64,000 nucleotides of DNA from positions 248,001 through 312,000 of the forward strand of contig NZ_QVFV01000003.1 in assembly GCF_004212215.1 (NCBI RefSeq), read 5' to 3'. The position numbers were made by a program, and so were the translations under genes. Below are positions 1 through 8,139 of this stretch, piece after piece. The notes beneath the pieces are model-generated. The model was not told the DNA's origin and did not search any database. It saw only the letters and a program-made list of their open reading frames with translations. How positions within the stretch are numbered: position 1 is the stretch's first letter; every line of letters starts with the position of its first letter. This DNA comes from Leptolyngbya iicbica LK (lineage in GTDB: Bacteria; Cyanobacteriota; Cyanobacteriia; Phormidesmidales; Phormidesmidaceae).

Positions 1-51
1 CTTTCTTTCGGGTAATTTCTTTTTCAAAGCTCTCCTTAGACCGGGTTTCTA

Positions 52-1227
52 CTATTTTTGGTCCAGCTCACGGGCTTGCTCTAGGGCGGCTTTTTCCCGT
101 GCGCGCTGCACATAGGGCTGCAACTGTGCTGGCGACAAGCCCGACAACAGACTGAGATTTTCCACAGTCATGCCCCGGGTCAGCATTTCCACACACCAGG
201 TAGACTTGGCTTGCTCTGGCTGCGACAGGGAAGGGAGGGAGAGATCGTGAACCCAAGCGGCCCATTTTTCGACAATGTCTTCGACTGAGAAGGCAACGGG
301 TTCTTCGTCAGTCTTAATGAACAGCCATGGGCTTTCATCTTTACGACTTTTGAGCCATTTGGTGAGCGGATTGCTGGTGTAAGAACCATAGCGCTTGCCC
401 CAAATCCACTGATTGATCGGCACTTGGCGATCGCCGACTTGCAGCGTGTGCTGGGTTTTGGCACTGAGGTGTTGCGATCTCGTCAGCGCCACCACTTCTG
501 CTGGTTCTAACCCCGCCGCCAAGAGCAAATATGCCAGGGCATAGTCTTGCGCATTGACGGCTTTGGCCTGGGCCAAAATTTGGTGCACCCAGGGGGCGGG
601 CAAATCTTGCACGGGCGTCGGGGTGAGGGGAGTCGCTCCGTTAGCCTGATTAGCGAAGGTTTCTCCCAGGAGCAACCCGACCAACCCATCGAGAAAATTT
701 TCGCGGTTGGCCCAGAGACCATGCCCGTCGCTGGTGGATTCGATCACGACATACCCTACCAAGAGCGCGCCAAGGTAGCCCGATAGCTGACCAGCGGCAA
801 AGTGGCGATTGGGCATGGTGTGCTCTAAATATTGCGCCACATATTGGCTGGCTTCTTGAATGCGCTGGCCAAGGGCCTGCCGATTGTCGTCGGGAAATTG
901 ACCGGCCTCGCCAATCAGCGATCGCACAAATGCGGGGGCTTGTTCTAACGCTGCCAAGCATTCCCCCGCATAGGTTTTCAGGGTTTGGTGGCGATCGCTG
1001 GTAGCAATGGTTTGCTCCATCAATCCTTCGCCCAAATTACGAAAAGTTGGGGCCGCAGTCAGCACTGCCTGCAACAAGCCATATTTGTTGCCAAAGTTTC
1101 GAAACAGGGTCACTTCATTGACGCCCGCCAGGTCCGCGATTTGACGGGTCGTGGTTTGACTGACCCCCTGCGCCAAAAAGAGTTGCAGAGCGGCTTGAAT
1201 CAGACTTTCGCGAGAGGATTTTGCCAT
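52..1227 (-). CDS. TetR/AcrR-family repressor with C-terminal integrase-like extension
   Basis: The N-terminal ~60 residues form a classic TetR DNA-binding helix-turn-helix (ALQLFLAQGVSQTTTRQIA followed by GVNEVTLFRNFGNK). A helical ligand-binding region runs to about residue 190. The protein continues for about 180 more residues, unlike ordinary TetR proteins of ~200 residues. The extension has the spacing of a tyrosine-recombinase catalytic fold (AAGLEPAEVVALTRSQHL; a late LLSGLSPAQLQPY) but lacks the catalytic Arg and HxxR residues, so any recombinase activity is unlikely. The start at 1227 (MAKSSRE) is preferred over an in-frame start at 1263, because the extra 12 codons overlap a palindrome that looks like its operator. 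It is divergent from a fatty-acid desaturase, so it probably controls membrane-lipid unsaturation and itself. TetR assignment is firm; the extension's fold is inferred by eye. Confidence 0.85.
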   Translation of the reverse strand: MAKSSRESLIQAALQLFLAQGVSQTTTRQIADLAGVNEVTLFRNFGNKYGLLQAVLTAAPTFRNLGEGLMEQTIATSDRHQTLKTYAGECLAALEQAPAFVRSLIGEAGQFPDDNRQALGQRIQEASQYVAQYLEHTMPNRHFAAGQLSGYLGALLVGYVVIESTSDGHGLWANRENFLDGLVGLLLGETFANQANGATPLTPTPVQDLPAPWVHQILAQAKAVNAQDYALAYLLLAAGLEPAEVVALTRSQHLSAKTQHTLQVGDRQVPINQWIWGKRYGSYTSNPLTKWLKSRKDESPWLFIKTDEEPVAFSVEDIVEKWAAWVHDLSLPSLSQPEQAKSTWCVEMLTRGMTVENLSLLSGLSPAQLQPYVQRAREKAALEQARELDQK

Positions 1228-1238
1228 ATGACCAGTCT

Positions 1239-1253
1239 GCAAGCTGTGCTTGC
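1239..1253. promoter_or_regulatory. Candidate TetR operator, copy proximal to the regulator
   Basis: GCAAGCTGTGCTTGC is an inverted repeat with 6-bp arms and a 3-bp centre. It lies 12 bp upstream of the preferred start of the TetR gene and shares the frame GCAAG-N5-CTTGC with a second palindrome at 1324-1338. Two matching palindromes in a divergent regulator/target gap are the usual arrangement for autoregulated TetR proteins. Binding is inferred. Confidence 0.55.
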
Positions 1254-1323
1254 ATTCAACCAAATATTAAGACAACATTGAGCCCTTGTCACCCTGCCCA
1301 AAACTCGCTAAGCTGACCCTTGT

Positions 1324-1338
1324 GCAAGTGGCACTTGC
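1324..1338. promoter_or_regulatory. Candidate TetR operator, copy proximal to the desaturase
   Basis: GCAAGTGGCACTTGC is a perfect 7-bp inverted repeat around one base. It lies 52 bp before the desaturase ATG, where a bound repressor would block the promoter. It matches the 1239-1253 palindrome at all ten outer positions; the two centres are 85 bp apart, about eight helical turns. Confidence 0.6.
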
Positions 1339-1390
1339 TTTACCTTAGCAGGCCGTCACGTTTGATAAAACATACTGTTCGGTTGGTGCA

Positions 1391-2236
1391 ATGAATTCAA
1401 CACGTTTATCGACTCCTCCCCGTGCCCGCAATACTTTGGATTGGGGAGTTGTGTTCTTTTTTGGGGTATGTCACGCGATCGCCCTGATCCTTGCTCCCGT
1501 TTATTTTTCTTGGTCAGCGCTGGGGGTCATGCTGCTGTTGCATTGGCTCTTTGGCAGCATCGGCATTTGTTTGGGCTATCATCGCTTACTGAGTCACCGC
1601 AGTTTTCGGGTGCCCCGCTGGCTGGAATATCTCTTTGCGACGGTGGGCGCCTTAGCGGCACAGGGCGGCCCGATTTTTTGGGTGGGTGGTCATCGCAAGC
1701 ACCACGCTTTTACTGAAGACCCAGAGCAAGATCCCTACTCTGCCAAGCGTGGTTTTTGGTGGAGCCACATGCTGTGGATTCTGCAACCGCAACCGGAGTC
1801 CTTTGAATTTGCTCAGTACTCCAAATTTGCACCAGATTTAGCGAAGCAGTCCTATTACCGCTGGTTAGACCGTTATTTTCTACTTTTGCAAGTTCCACTT
1901 GCGATCGCGCTTTACGCTTTCGGGGGGTGGTCGTTTGTGGTGTACGGCATTTTTGTGCGCTCCGTTTTGCTGTGGCACTCCACCTGGTTTGTGAACTCTG
2001 CCACCCACTGCTGGGGCTATCGCAATTTTGATGCCGACGACAATGCCCGCAACCTCTGGTGGGTTTCCCTCGTTACGTATGGCGAAGGCTGGCACAACAA
2101 CCATCACACATTTCCGCGATCGGCCCAAACTGGCTGGCACTGGTGGGAAATTGACGTCACGTGGCAAACCATTCGGCTGCTGCATCGCCTGGGGCTCGCT
2201 ACCAAAGTGAAGATGATTCCCCGCGTGAAAAGTTGA
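1391..2236 (+). CDS. desC: Acyl-lipid/acyl-CoA desaturase, Delta9 type (DesC-like)
   Basis: Integral-membrane di-iron desaturase of 281 residues that introduces a cis double bond into acyl chains using ferredoxin electrons in cyanobacteria. All three histidine boxes are visible: HRLLSH, HRKHH and HNNHH, with hydrophobic segments before and between them. The length and box spacing match the DesC/Delta9 acyl-lipid group rather than the longer Delta12 or Delta15 enzymes. It is divergently transcribed from a TetR regulator, with a 15-bp palindrome 52 bp upstream of its ATG, which suggests repression by that protein. No strong Shine-Dalgarno sequence precedes the ATG. The exact regiospecificity and the symbol are inferred from family resemblance. 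Confidence 0.88.
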   Translation: MNSTRLSTPPRARNTLDWGVVFFFGVCHAIALILAPVYFSWSALGVMLLLHWLFGSIGICLGYHRLLSHRSFRVPRWLEYLFATVGALAAQGGPIFWVGGHRKHHAFTEDPEQDPYSAKRGFWWSHMLWILQPQPESFEFAQYSKFAPDLAKQSYYRWLDRYFLLLQVPLAIALYAFGGWSFVVYGIFVRSVLLWHSTWFVNSATHCWGYRNFDADDNARNLWWVSLVTYGEGWHNNHHTFPRSAQTGWHWWEIDVTWQTIRLLHRLGLATKVKMIPRVKS

Positions 2237-2629
2237 GTTGTTGTTTTCGCTGGCGGAAAGTCTCGCTGGGGGAGCTATGCCAAACCGTTTCCTCGGTCGT
2301 AGGAGTCAAGCACGGTTCAATCCTGACCGCAGGCGTTACCGTGTGGGGCTGATCATTCACACCGTTCCCTTGCCGCTGGCGCAGGAGGGTCTGAGCGAAT
2401 CGGTGAAGGGCTTCAGGTCGCCTTTCTTCATGCCGATCCCAATATCGAAGTCGACCCAATTTGCGACTTACTCGGCGTCTGGCAGCGCGGGGGGGGGAGC
2501 GATCGCGGCTATGACCAACCGCCGCAGACATGACGATTATCTGCGACGGTTGGTTTCATCTGCGATTGTGCTCAAATAGAGCGGGCGATGCTGCTGCGCA
2601 ACGCTACTGAGCGTGCGGGGATGGCTGCA
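2237..2629. other. Intergenic stretch without a convincing gene
   Basis: About 390 bp between the desaturase and an oppositely oriented HdeD-like gene. Several short open frames occur on both strands. One plus-strand frame (2327-2533) reads like protein in places but has no start codon, so it could be a decayed gene fragment. A G9 run sits near 2490. No clear terminator was seen. Confidence 0.4.
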
Positions 2630-3208
2630 TTACGCTTCAGATGTTTGATTAATGGCGCGACGAGTCGACATCGCAATCACCAACAGCGAGAGACCACTCA
2701 TGAGAATGCTGATGCCAATGTAGAGGCCGATGAGCCAGATGGCGCTTTGGGGCCACTGACTGAGGACGAGAATGCCGAGAATCAGGGTGATGACACCGTC
2801 TAACACCAAGAGCCAGGCGAGGCTGCGTCCCGTTTTGTTGACGAAGGCGGAGATGATGGTCACGATGCCTTCAAATATCAGCATGAAGCCAAAGAGCCAG
2901 GTCAGGGTCAGGACCGCTTCGATCGGGTTGAAGAGGACAATGACGCCAGAGATGGCATACAAAATGCCGACAATGAGACTGAGCCAAAAGCCTCGGACGG
3001 GCTTGGAGCGGAAAGAGTTAACGATGCGGACGACGCCGTTAAACAGGAGTAGCCAGCCCAAGATGAGGGTGAATGTGACCGATGAGATGCCGGGCAGGGC
3101 GATCGCAAGAATGCCGGTCAAGATCATCACAATGCTGAGGGCAATGAGCCACCCTGTGGCCTGTTTAGCTTCTGGGCCAAGCAGTTCGGTTAGAGACGTT
3201 GATTCCAT
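2630..3208 (-). CDS. HdeD-family (DUF308) membrane protein
   Basis: A 192-residue protein made almost entirely of hydrophobic helices, probably six membrane spans arranged as three repeats of the DUF308 unit. Typical pieces are GWLLLFNGVVRIVNSF and LVLDGVITLILGILVL. The family includes E. coli HdeD, an inner-membrane protein linked to acid resistance, but the molecular activity is unknown. The short N-terminus (residues 1-16) is polar and probably cytoplasmic. It stands alone, with about 100 bp to the next minus-strand gene upstream. Family assignment is good; a role in acid or stress tolerance is only suggested by homology. Confidence 0.85.
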   Translation of the reverse strand: MESTSLTELLGPEAKQATGWLIALSIVMILTGILAIALPGISSVTFTLILGWLLLFNGVVRIVNSFRSKPVRGFWLSLIVGILYAISGVIVLFNPIEAVLTLTWLFGFMLIFEGIVTIISAFVNKTGRSLAWLLVLDGVITLILGILVLSQWPQSAIWLIGLYIGISILMSGLSLLVIAMSTRRAINQTSEA

Positions 3209-3307
3209 GAGTTACACCTTCCTTAACGTGCTGTCTTTTCAACATGTCAAGAAATGCTAGGAAATCAGTAAAAACCCTGAAATTCTTAAAGATCGCTGAA
3301 ATCGTTC

Positions 3308-4042
3308 TTATTTCGTTACCAGCTTGGCGAGATCCGTTTGTCCCGTTTCGAGCCAGCCAACTGCTTCGAGGGAGGCTGCCAGCTTGGCGGCATCAGGGGG
3401 TGCTGTCCGCAGTTTGGTGATGCTTTGCCACAGTAGGGGGACGGCACTCACCGCAATGATCAGCGCCACAGCCGTGCCAATGAGCATGTCGGCCCAGACC
3501 CAGTTGAGAAAGGTGACGGCGATCGCGGCCAAAATGGCTCCCACGGAGCCCACCAAGTCCGCCAGGATGTGCAAAAAGACGCCGCGCACATTCAAGTCTT
3601 GACGCCAATCACCATGCAGCCAGTACAGGTTTAGCCCATTAATCAGCAGCCCCAGCAGTGAGGTGATTAACATCGGCCAGGTCAGAATTTCGGTGGGGGT
3701 ACCGTGCCAATGGGTCCACGCTTCGCGACCAATCCAAACTGCCATCGCCAGTAGAGCCAGGCTGTTAATCAGCGCTGCCAGCACTTCGACCCGCTGATTA
3801 CCAGTCGCGACGGAACGCGATCGCTGGGCCATCCACGCTGCTGCAAGGGCGATCGCCATGGCCAGGCCGTCCGTCAGCATATGGCCCGAATCAGCCCGCA
3901 AAGTGAGGCTGTGGCTCAGCCAACCCACCCACAACTCGATGCCCGCAAACAGAGTGACGGTCACCATGACTATCGCCAGCCAGCGTAGTTTCAGCGTGGG
4001 TTGCCAGCAGGCAGAGCAATGTATCGGTAACGGATTCACCAT
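3308..4042 (-). CDS. Cation diffusion facilitator, short form lacking the C-terminal domain
   Basis: Membrane antiporter that expels Zn2+ or related divalent cations in exchange for protons. The two intramembrane metal-site motifs are present: ADSGHMLTD in the second helix and HILADLVG in the fifth, each an HxxxD pair. Six transmembrane helices are recognisable, with CzcD/ZitB-like sequence (SHSLTLRADSGHMLTDGLA). At 244 residues it ends shortly after the sixth helix, whereas most family members have a further ~80-residue cytoplasmic ferredoxin-like domain that dimerises and senses metal. No downstream continuation was recognised in another frame, so this looks like a naturally short or C-terminally truncated member. 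Metal specificity cannot be read from the sequence. Confidence 0.85.
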   Translation of the reverse strand: MVNPLPIHCSACWQPTLKLRWLAIVMVTVTLFAGIELWVGWLSHSLTLRADSGHMLTDGLAMAIALAAAWMAQRSRSVATGNQRVEVLAALINSLALLAMAVWIGREAWTHWHGTPTEILTWPMLITSLLGLLINGLNLYWLHGDWRQDLNVRGVFLHILADLVGSVGAILAAIAVTFLNWVWADMLIGTAVALIIAVSAVPLLWQSITKLRTAPPDAAKLAASLEAVGWLETGQTDLAKLVTK

Positions 4043-4334
4043 AGGAGCGTCACTTTATATCTGCTTAAGAATACCCCAGACCATAGAAATTACCGCATTG
4101 CGGCACTATCAACTTGGATGGCTCTCGAGCCGCCAGCGACTGGCCGGGCACTTCACATCTGCAGACTGCGCAGCGCTCTGCTGAGTTCCCCACGGCCCAG
4201 GCATGCCCCTAAGACCAACGGCAGTTTGACCATATGCTAGGGATCAGTGCTCTGCCTTCCGGCATCGATTCATTAAATAGGGCTTAAGCAGAATGTTAAA
4301 CTGGCTTCTGCGTTCTACTGAACTGCGGGTCTCC

Positions 4335-5582
4335 ATGCCTCAGCGAGTCTTATTTATTAGTAACGGCCACGGGGAAGACAATCACTCGGCTCACGTCATC
4401 CGCACCCTGCGCAAGCTGGCCCCGGACATTGACATCGCCGCGATTCCCATTGTGGGTGAAGGCAACGCCTATCGTCGCTTGGGTATCCCGATTTTGGGGC
4501 CAACGCAGGTGCTGCCCTCCGGCGGGTTTACCTACGTCAACCGCTGGCTGCTGCTAAAAGATATTCAAGCGGGACTGCTGAGTCTGAGTCTGCGCCAAAT
4601 CCAAGCCATTCGTCGCCACGGGCCAGAATTTGACTTAGTGCATGCCACGGGCGATTCCGTAGGACAAACGTGCGCCTATTTGACTGGGCGCCCGTTTATT
4701 TCCTTTATCTCCTGCCTATCTGCCCTGTACGAGGGCCATTTGCAAACGGATTTCGTCATGCGCTTTGTGGTGCGATCGCCCCGCTGCCGCGCCGTCATCA
4801 CCCGCGATCCCTACACCGCCAAAGATCTGCAACAGCAGGGCTTCGACAAAGTTCACTACGGGGGCATTCCCTCTTTGGACTGGCTGATTCCCCAGGGCAA
4901 AGATCTGCAGCTCACGCCAGCGGTACCGATGGTGGCGCTGCTGCCCGGTTCGCGGATGCCGGAAGCGGTGCGCAACTTCAAACTAATGATGCAGTTTGTG
5001 GTGGAAGCGACCCGACTCATGGGCCAGACTGTCCAGTTCCGAGCGGCACTCGTCCCCGCGTTGATGCGGGAGTTGGGCGCGATCGCTACGGAGCTAGGTT
5101 GGCAATACGATGCGGGCAAGTTGACCTATCCGTTAGCGGATGGCGCGATCGCAGAAATCCGCTGCTACGACGACGCCTTTAACGACATTGTCTGCAACAC
5201 GACTCTGGTGATCGGCATGGCCGGACTCGCCGTGGATCAAGCGGTCGCCCTGGGCAAACCTGTGATTCAAATTCCCGGTGAGGGGCCACAGTTCAATTAC
5301 GCTTTTGCGGAAGCCCAAGACCGCTTGCTGGGCATTTCGGCTCAGACGATTGGCACGGGACCCGCGACGCCAGCCACCCTGGTCGAAGCGGCCCATTGCC
5401 TCCAAAAAACGGTGAACGATGCTGATTACTTAGCGGCCTGCGTGGAAAATGGCCGCGATCGCCTCGGCACCCCTGGCGCTTCCCAACGGATTGTGCAACT
5501 CATTTTGGATAACCTGCAATCGAACCAAGTTGATTTATCCCCCAATTCCCCCACTGCTGAGAGAGGAACCATTACCCCGTGA
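4335..5582 (+). CDS. Lipid-A-disaccharide-synthase-related protein (TIGR03492 type)
   Basis: A 415-residue glycosyltransferase-B-like protein distantly related to LpxB. The N-terminus RVLFISNGHGEDNHSAHVI is a Rossmann entry with a glycine/histidine loop. LLPGSRMPEAVRNF and IGMAGLAVDQAVALGKP resemble the nucleotide-sugar binding half of GT-B enzymes. The family is conserved across cyanobacteria, many of which lack canonical lipid A, so the acceptor is unknown. The start at ATG 4335 (MPQRVLF) is chosen because the fold begins there; an in-frame ATG at 4293 would add 14 residues. Its stop overlaps the GTG start of an ABC exporter by 4 nt (GTGA), so the two are translationally coupled and may make and move the same lipid-linked product. 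Confidence 0.8.
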   Translation: MPQRVLFISNGHGEDNHSAHVIRTLRKLAPDIDIAAIPIVGEGNAYRRLGIPILGPTQVLPSGGFTYVNRWLLLKDIQAGLLSLSLRQIQAIRRHGPEFDLVHATGDSVGQTCAYLTGRPFISFISCLSALYEGHLQTDFVMRFVVRSPRCRAVITRDPYTAKDLQQQGFDKVHYGGIPSLDWLIPQGKDLQLTPAVPMVALLPGSRMPEAVRNFKLMMQFVVEATRLMGQTVQFRAALVPALMRELGAIATELGWQYDAGKLTYPLADGAIAEIRCYDDAFNDIVCNTTLVIGMAGLAVDQAVALGKPVIQIPGEGPQFNYAFAEAQDRLLGISAQTIGTGPATPATLVEAAHCLQKTVNDADYLAACVENGRDRLGTPGASQRIVQLILDNLQSNQVDLSPNSPTAERGTITP

Positions 5583-7321
5583 CCGCGAAAACGCCTCGAC
5601 CGCGCTCTAGTTACTGGCAGTTGCTGCCCTTCATTCACCCCCACAGAATGCGATTTGCCCTGGGGTTTGTCTGCATCTTGGCCTATGTCTTATCGACGCT
5701 GGTGTTGCCTTATCTGGCGGGGCAGGTCGCGCTCTACATCGGCCAGGGCAATGTACCGCAAATGGCCTACTGGCTGGGGCTCGGCGCTGTCGTCTTTCTG
5801 GTGCGCAGCGTTTTCCAATATTGGGAAAACATCATCATGATCCGTGCCTCGCTCGATGTGGCGTTGGATCTGCGGCAGGCGGTCTATGCCCATCTACATC
5901 GGCTGGGATTGGACTATTACGAGCGCAACAAAACTGGCGATTTGAGCTATCGCCTGACGGAAGATATTGATCGCATTGGCGAAGTCACCCACAAAATGTC
6001 GCAGCAGTTTGTCTCCTGCGTGCTGCAACTCATCGCCATCCCCATCTACATGCTGTATTTGAACTGGCAGCTCACTCTGGCGGGGCTGATCATCGCGCCG
6101 CTGATGGCGTGGCTAATTGGCGAATTTGGTAACCGCCTGCTGAAGCTGTCGCGTAAGAGCCAGAGTCAAATTTCCAGTTTGTCGGCCTTGCTTACCGAGG
6201 TCTTTGGCAGTATGCGCCTGGTGCAAGCGTTTGCAGCCCAAAGCTTTGAAAAGCAGCGGTTCAATCAAGAGGCTGTTCACAACCGTAACCTACGCTACCG
6301 GGCCGAACAGCTCAAAGCGCTGCAATATCCCGTCGTCGGCTTTTTAGAAGCGATCGGGATTATGTTTTTGTTCTTTCTCGGCGGTTGGCAAATCGCCCAG
6401 GGCAACCTGACGCCGCAAGCATTGGTAAGCTTTTTGGCCGCGATCGCCCTCCTCCTGCATCCCATTGATCTGGTCACCCAGCATTACAACGAGTTCAAAC
6501 AAACGGAAGCTTCGGTGGAGCGGGTGTTTGAGCTGATGGATGTGCCACCGACCTTAGTCGAAGACCCGAACGCCCAGCCGCTACCCGCTGTCACGGGCAA
6601 GGTCGAATACAGTGACGTGTCGTTCGCCTATGACCCCAGCAAGCCGGTGTTGCAGCATTTAGATTTGCGGGTGCATCCGGGGGAAGTCATTGCCCTGGTG
6701 GGGTCTTCGGGCGCGGGAAAGACGACGCTGATCAATTTGCTGATGCGCTTTTTTGATCCCGTGGAGGGTCAGGTGCTGATCGATGGCATCGATATTCGCA
6801 CGGTTACTCTCGACAGTCTGCGGCGGCAAATCGGCATCGTGCCCCAAGACATCACCCTGTTCTCCGGCAATATTGCTCAGAACATTGCCTATGGGGAAAT
6901 TGAGCCCAATTTTGAGCGAATTGAAGCCTCTGCCAAACTGGCGAATGCTCACAACTTCATCACCCAATTTTCGCAGGGCTATCACACCTGGGTGGGTGAG
7001 CGAGGGGTAAACCTGTCGGGGGGGCAGAGGCAACGGATCGCGATCTCCCGCGCCCTCTACTTCGATCCCCGCATCCTCATTTTGGACGAAGCCACCTCGG
7101 CGCTGGATTCTGAGTCGGAAGCCTTGGTGCAAGAAGCGCTAGATCGCGCCATGAAAAACCGCACCGTGTTCGTCATTGCCCACCGCCTCAGCACCGTTCG
7201 CGAAGCCGATCGCATCATCTTTCTCGAAAAAGGCACGATTGTGGAATCGGGCACCCACGACGAACTACTCAGCTACGGCCAACGGTACGCCCAGTTCTAC
7301 GCTCAGCAGTTCAAGTCTTGA
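5579..7321 (+). CDS. ABC exporter, fused permease-ATPase (MsbA/multidrug type)
   Basis: Half-transporter of 580 residues that would work as a homodimer in the plasma membrane. Residues ~20-310 form the six-helix type-I exporter domain. The C-terminal ATPase has Walker A GSSGAGKTT, signature LSGGQRQR, Walker B ILILDEATSALD and the H-loop VIAHRLSTV. The start is a GTG overlapping the preceding stop (GTGA). Coupling with a LpxB-related gene points to lipid or glycolipid flipping rather than drug export, but many cyanobacterial homologues are simply labelled multidrug exporters. All catalytic motifs are intact. It is followed by a long inverted repeat before the convergent ndk gene. Confidence 0.9.
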   Translation: MTAKTPRPRSSYWQLLPFIHPHRMRFALGFVCILAYVLSTLVLPYLAGQVALYIGQGNVPQMAYWLGLGAVVFLVRSVFQYWENIIMIRASLDVALDLRQAVYAHLHRLGLDYYERNKTGDLSYRLTEDIDRIGEVTHKMSQQFVSCVLQLIAIPIYMLYLNWQLTLAGLIIAPLMAWLIGEFGNRLLKLSRKSQSQISSLSALLTEVFGSMRLVQAFAAQSFEKQRFNQEAVHNRNLRYRAEQLKALQYPVVGFLEAIGIMFLFFLGGWQIAQGNLTPQALVSFLAAIALLLHPIDLVTQHYNEFKQTEASVERVFELMDVPPTLVEDPNAQPLPAVTGKVEYSDVSFAYDPSKPVLQHLDLRVHPGEVIALVGSSGAGKTTLINLLMRFFDPVEGQVLIDGIDIRTVTLDSLRRQIGIVPQDITLFSGNIAQNIAYGEIEPNFERIEASAKLANAHNFITQFSQGYHTWVGERGVNLSGGQRQRIAISRALYFDPRILILDEATSALDSESEALVQEALDRAMKNRTVFVIAHRLSTVREADRIIFLEKGTIVESGTHDELLSYGQRYAQFYAQQFKS

Positions 7322-7324
7322 TAG

Positions 7325-7393
7325 AAAAGGGGACGGTTCCCTCGTTTGACTCGCCACCAGATCGGTTGAGCCAACAGGGCACCGTCCCCTTAT
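7325..7393. repeat. Imperfect inverted repeat between convergent genes
   Basis: The arms 7325-7342 and 7376-7393 pair at about 16 of 18 positions, sharing AAGGGGACGGT and CCCT, around a 33-nt loop. The element lies between the stop of the ABC exporter and the stop of ndk, so it could end transcription from both sides. It carries the same GGGGACGG core as the repeat cluster at 11509-11618, suggesting a REP-like family. Confidence 0.6.
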
Positions 7394-7417
7394 TAATTGC
7401 GATTGCTGTTTAGTCGA

Positions 7418-7870
7418 TTAATCTTCGTAGAGCCAGCCATGATTGGCGGGAGTCCAGCTGGCAAGTTCCGGCTCAGTGAACCAGAGGGCGATTTCGCGCT
7501 GGGCAGTTTCTACCGCGTCAGAGCCGTGGATCAGGTTGCGGCCAATGGTGATGCCAAAGTCGCCGCGAATGGTGCCGGGAGCTGAGGAAATCGGATTCGT
7601 GGCGCCGATCAAGGTGCGCCCGGAAGCGACGACATTCTCGCCTTCCCACACCATGGCCACCACGGGACTAGAGGTAATGAATTCCACCAGGCCACCGAAG
7701 AAAGGCTTGTCTTTGTGGACATCGTAGTGCTTTTCAGCCAATTCCCGAGACACGGCCATCAGCTTCATGCCGACCAGCGTAAAGCCCTTGCGCTCAAAGC
7801 GGGCAATCACTTCACCAATAAGCCCACGCTGCACCCCATCGGGCTTGATCATAATAAACGTGCGTTCCAC
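7418..7870 (-). CDS. ndk: Nucleoside diphosphate kinase
   Basis: Transfers the gamma phosphate of ATP onto nucleoside diphosphates through a phospho-histidine in the cytoplasm. The 150-residue length is normal. It begins [20 protein letters not shown], typical for the family, and has the active-site motif NLIHGSD with His115 as the phosphorylated residue. Other signatures include KDKPFF and [16 protein letters not shown]. It is transcribed convergently with the ABC exporter and separated from it by the inverted repeat at 7325-7393. No frameshift or loss is seen. Confidence 0.97.
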   Translation of the reverse strand: MERTFIMIKPDGVQRGLIGEVIARFERKGFTLVGMKLMAVSRELAEKHYDVHKDKPFFGGLVEFITSSPVVAMVWEGENVVASGRTLIGATNPISSAPGTIRGDFGITIGRNLIHGSDAVETAQREIALWFTEPELASWTPANHGWLYED

Positions 7871-7969
7871 AGATCCGAACTCCTAACATGCGGATAATCC
7901 TTTCCATGCTGAGCAAGAAAGGGACGTTTGTAAAGGTGCGGGGGTGACAAAGTCGGGGCAATGGGAGCA

Positions 7970-8080
7970 AGGGGGCGGGGGAGCGGGGGAGCGGGGGAGC
8001 AAGAGGGCAGGGGGAGCAAGGGGAGCAAGGGGAGCAAGGGGAGCAGGGGGAGCAAGGGGAGCAGGGGGAGCAGGGGGAGC
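7970..8080. repeat. G-rich short tandem repeat upstream of nanE
   Basis: Degenerate 9-12 bp units of the form GGGGAGCAAG, GGGGAGC and GGGGGAGCAG are repeated about a dozen times on the plus strand. The tract contains many runs of three or more G, so it could form G-quadruplexes and is prone to slippage. It ends about 60 bp before the nanE start. Similar GGGGAGCA spacers are common in filamentous cyanobacteria. Confidence 0.8.
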
Positions 8081-8139
8081 GATTCGGCGTAGCATGGACG
8101 GTGTGGTTGGCGTGCGGATAAACGCAGAAGGGGGCAGTG

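Noticed and set aside
2327-2533. Protein-like plus-strand frame after the desaturase gene (SERIGEGLQVAFLHADPN and onward)
   Set aside because: There is no start codon after the preceding stop and no recognised family; at best a decayed fragment.
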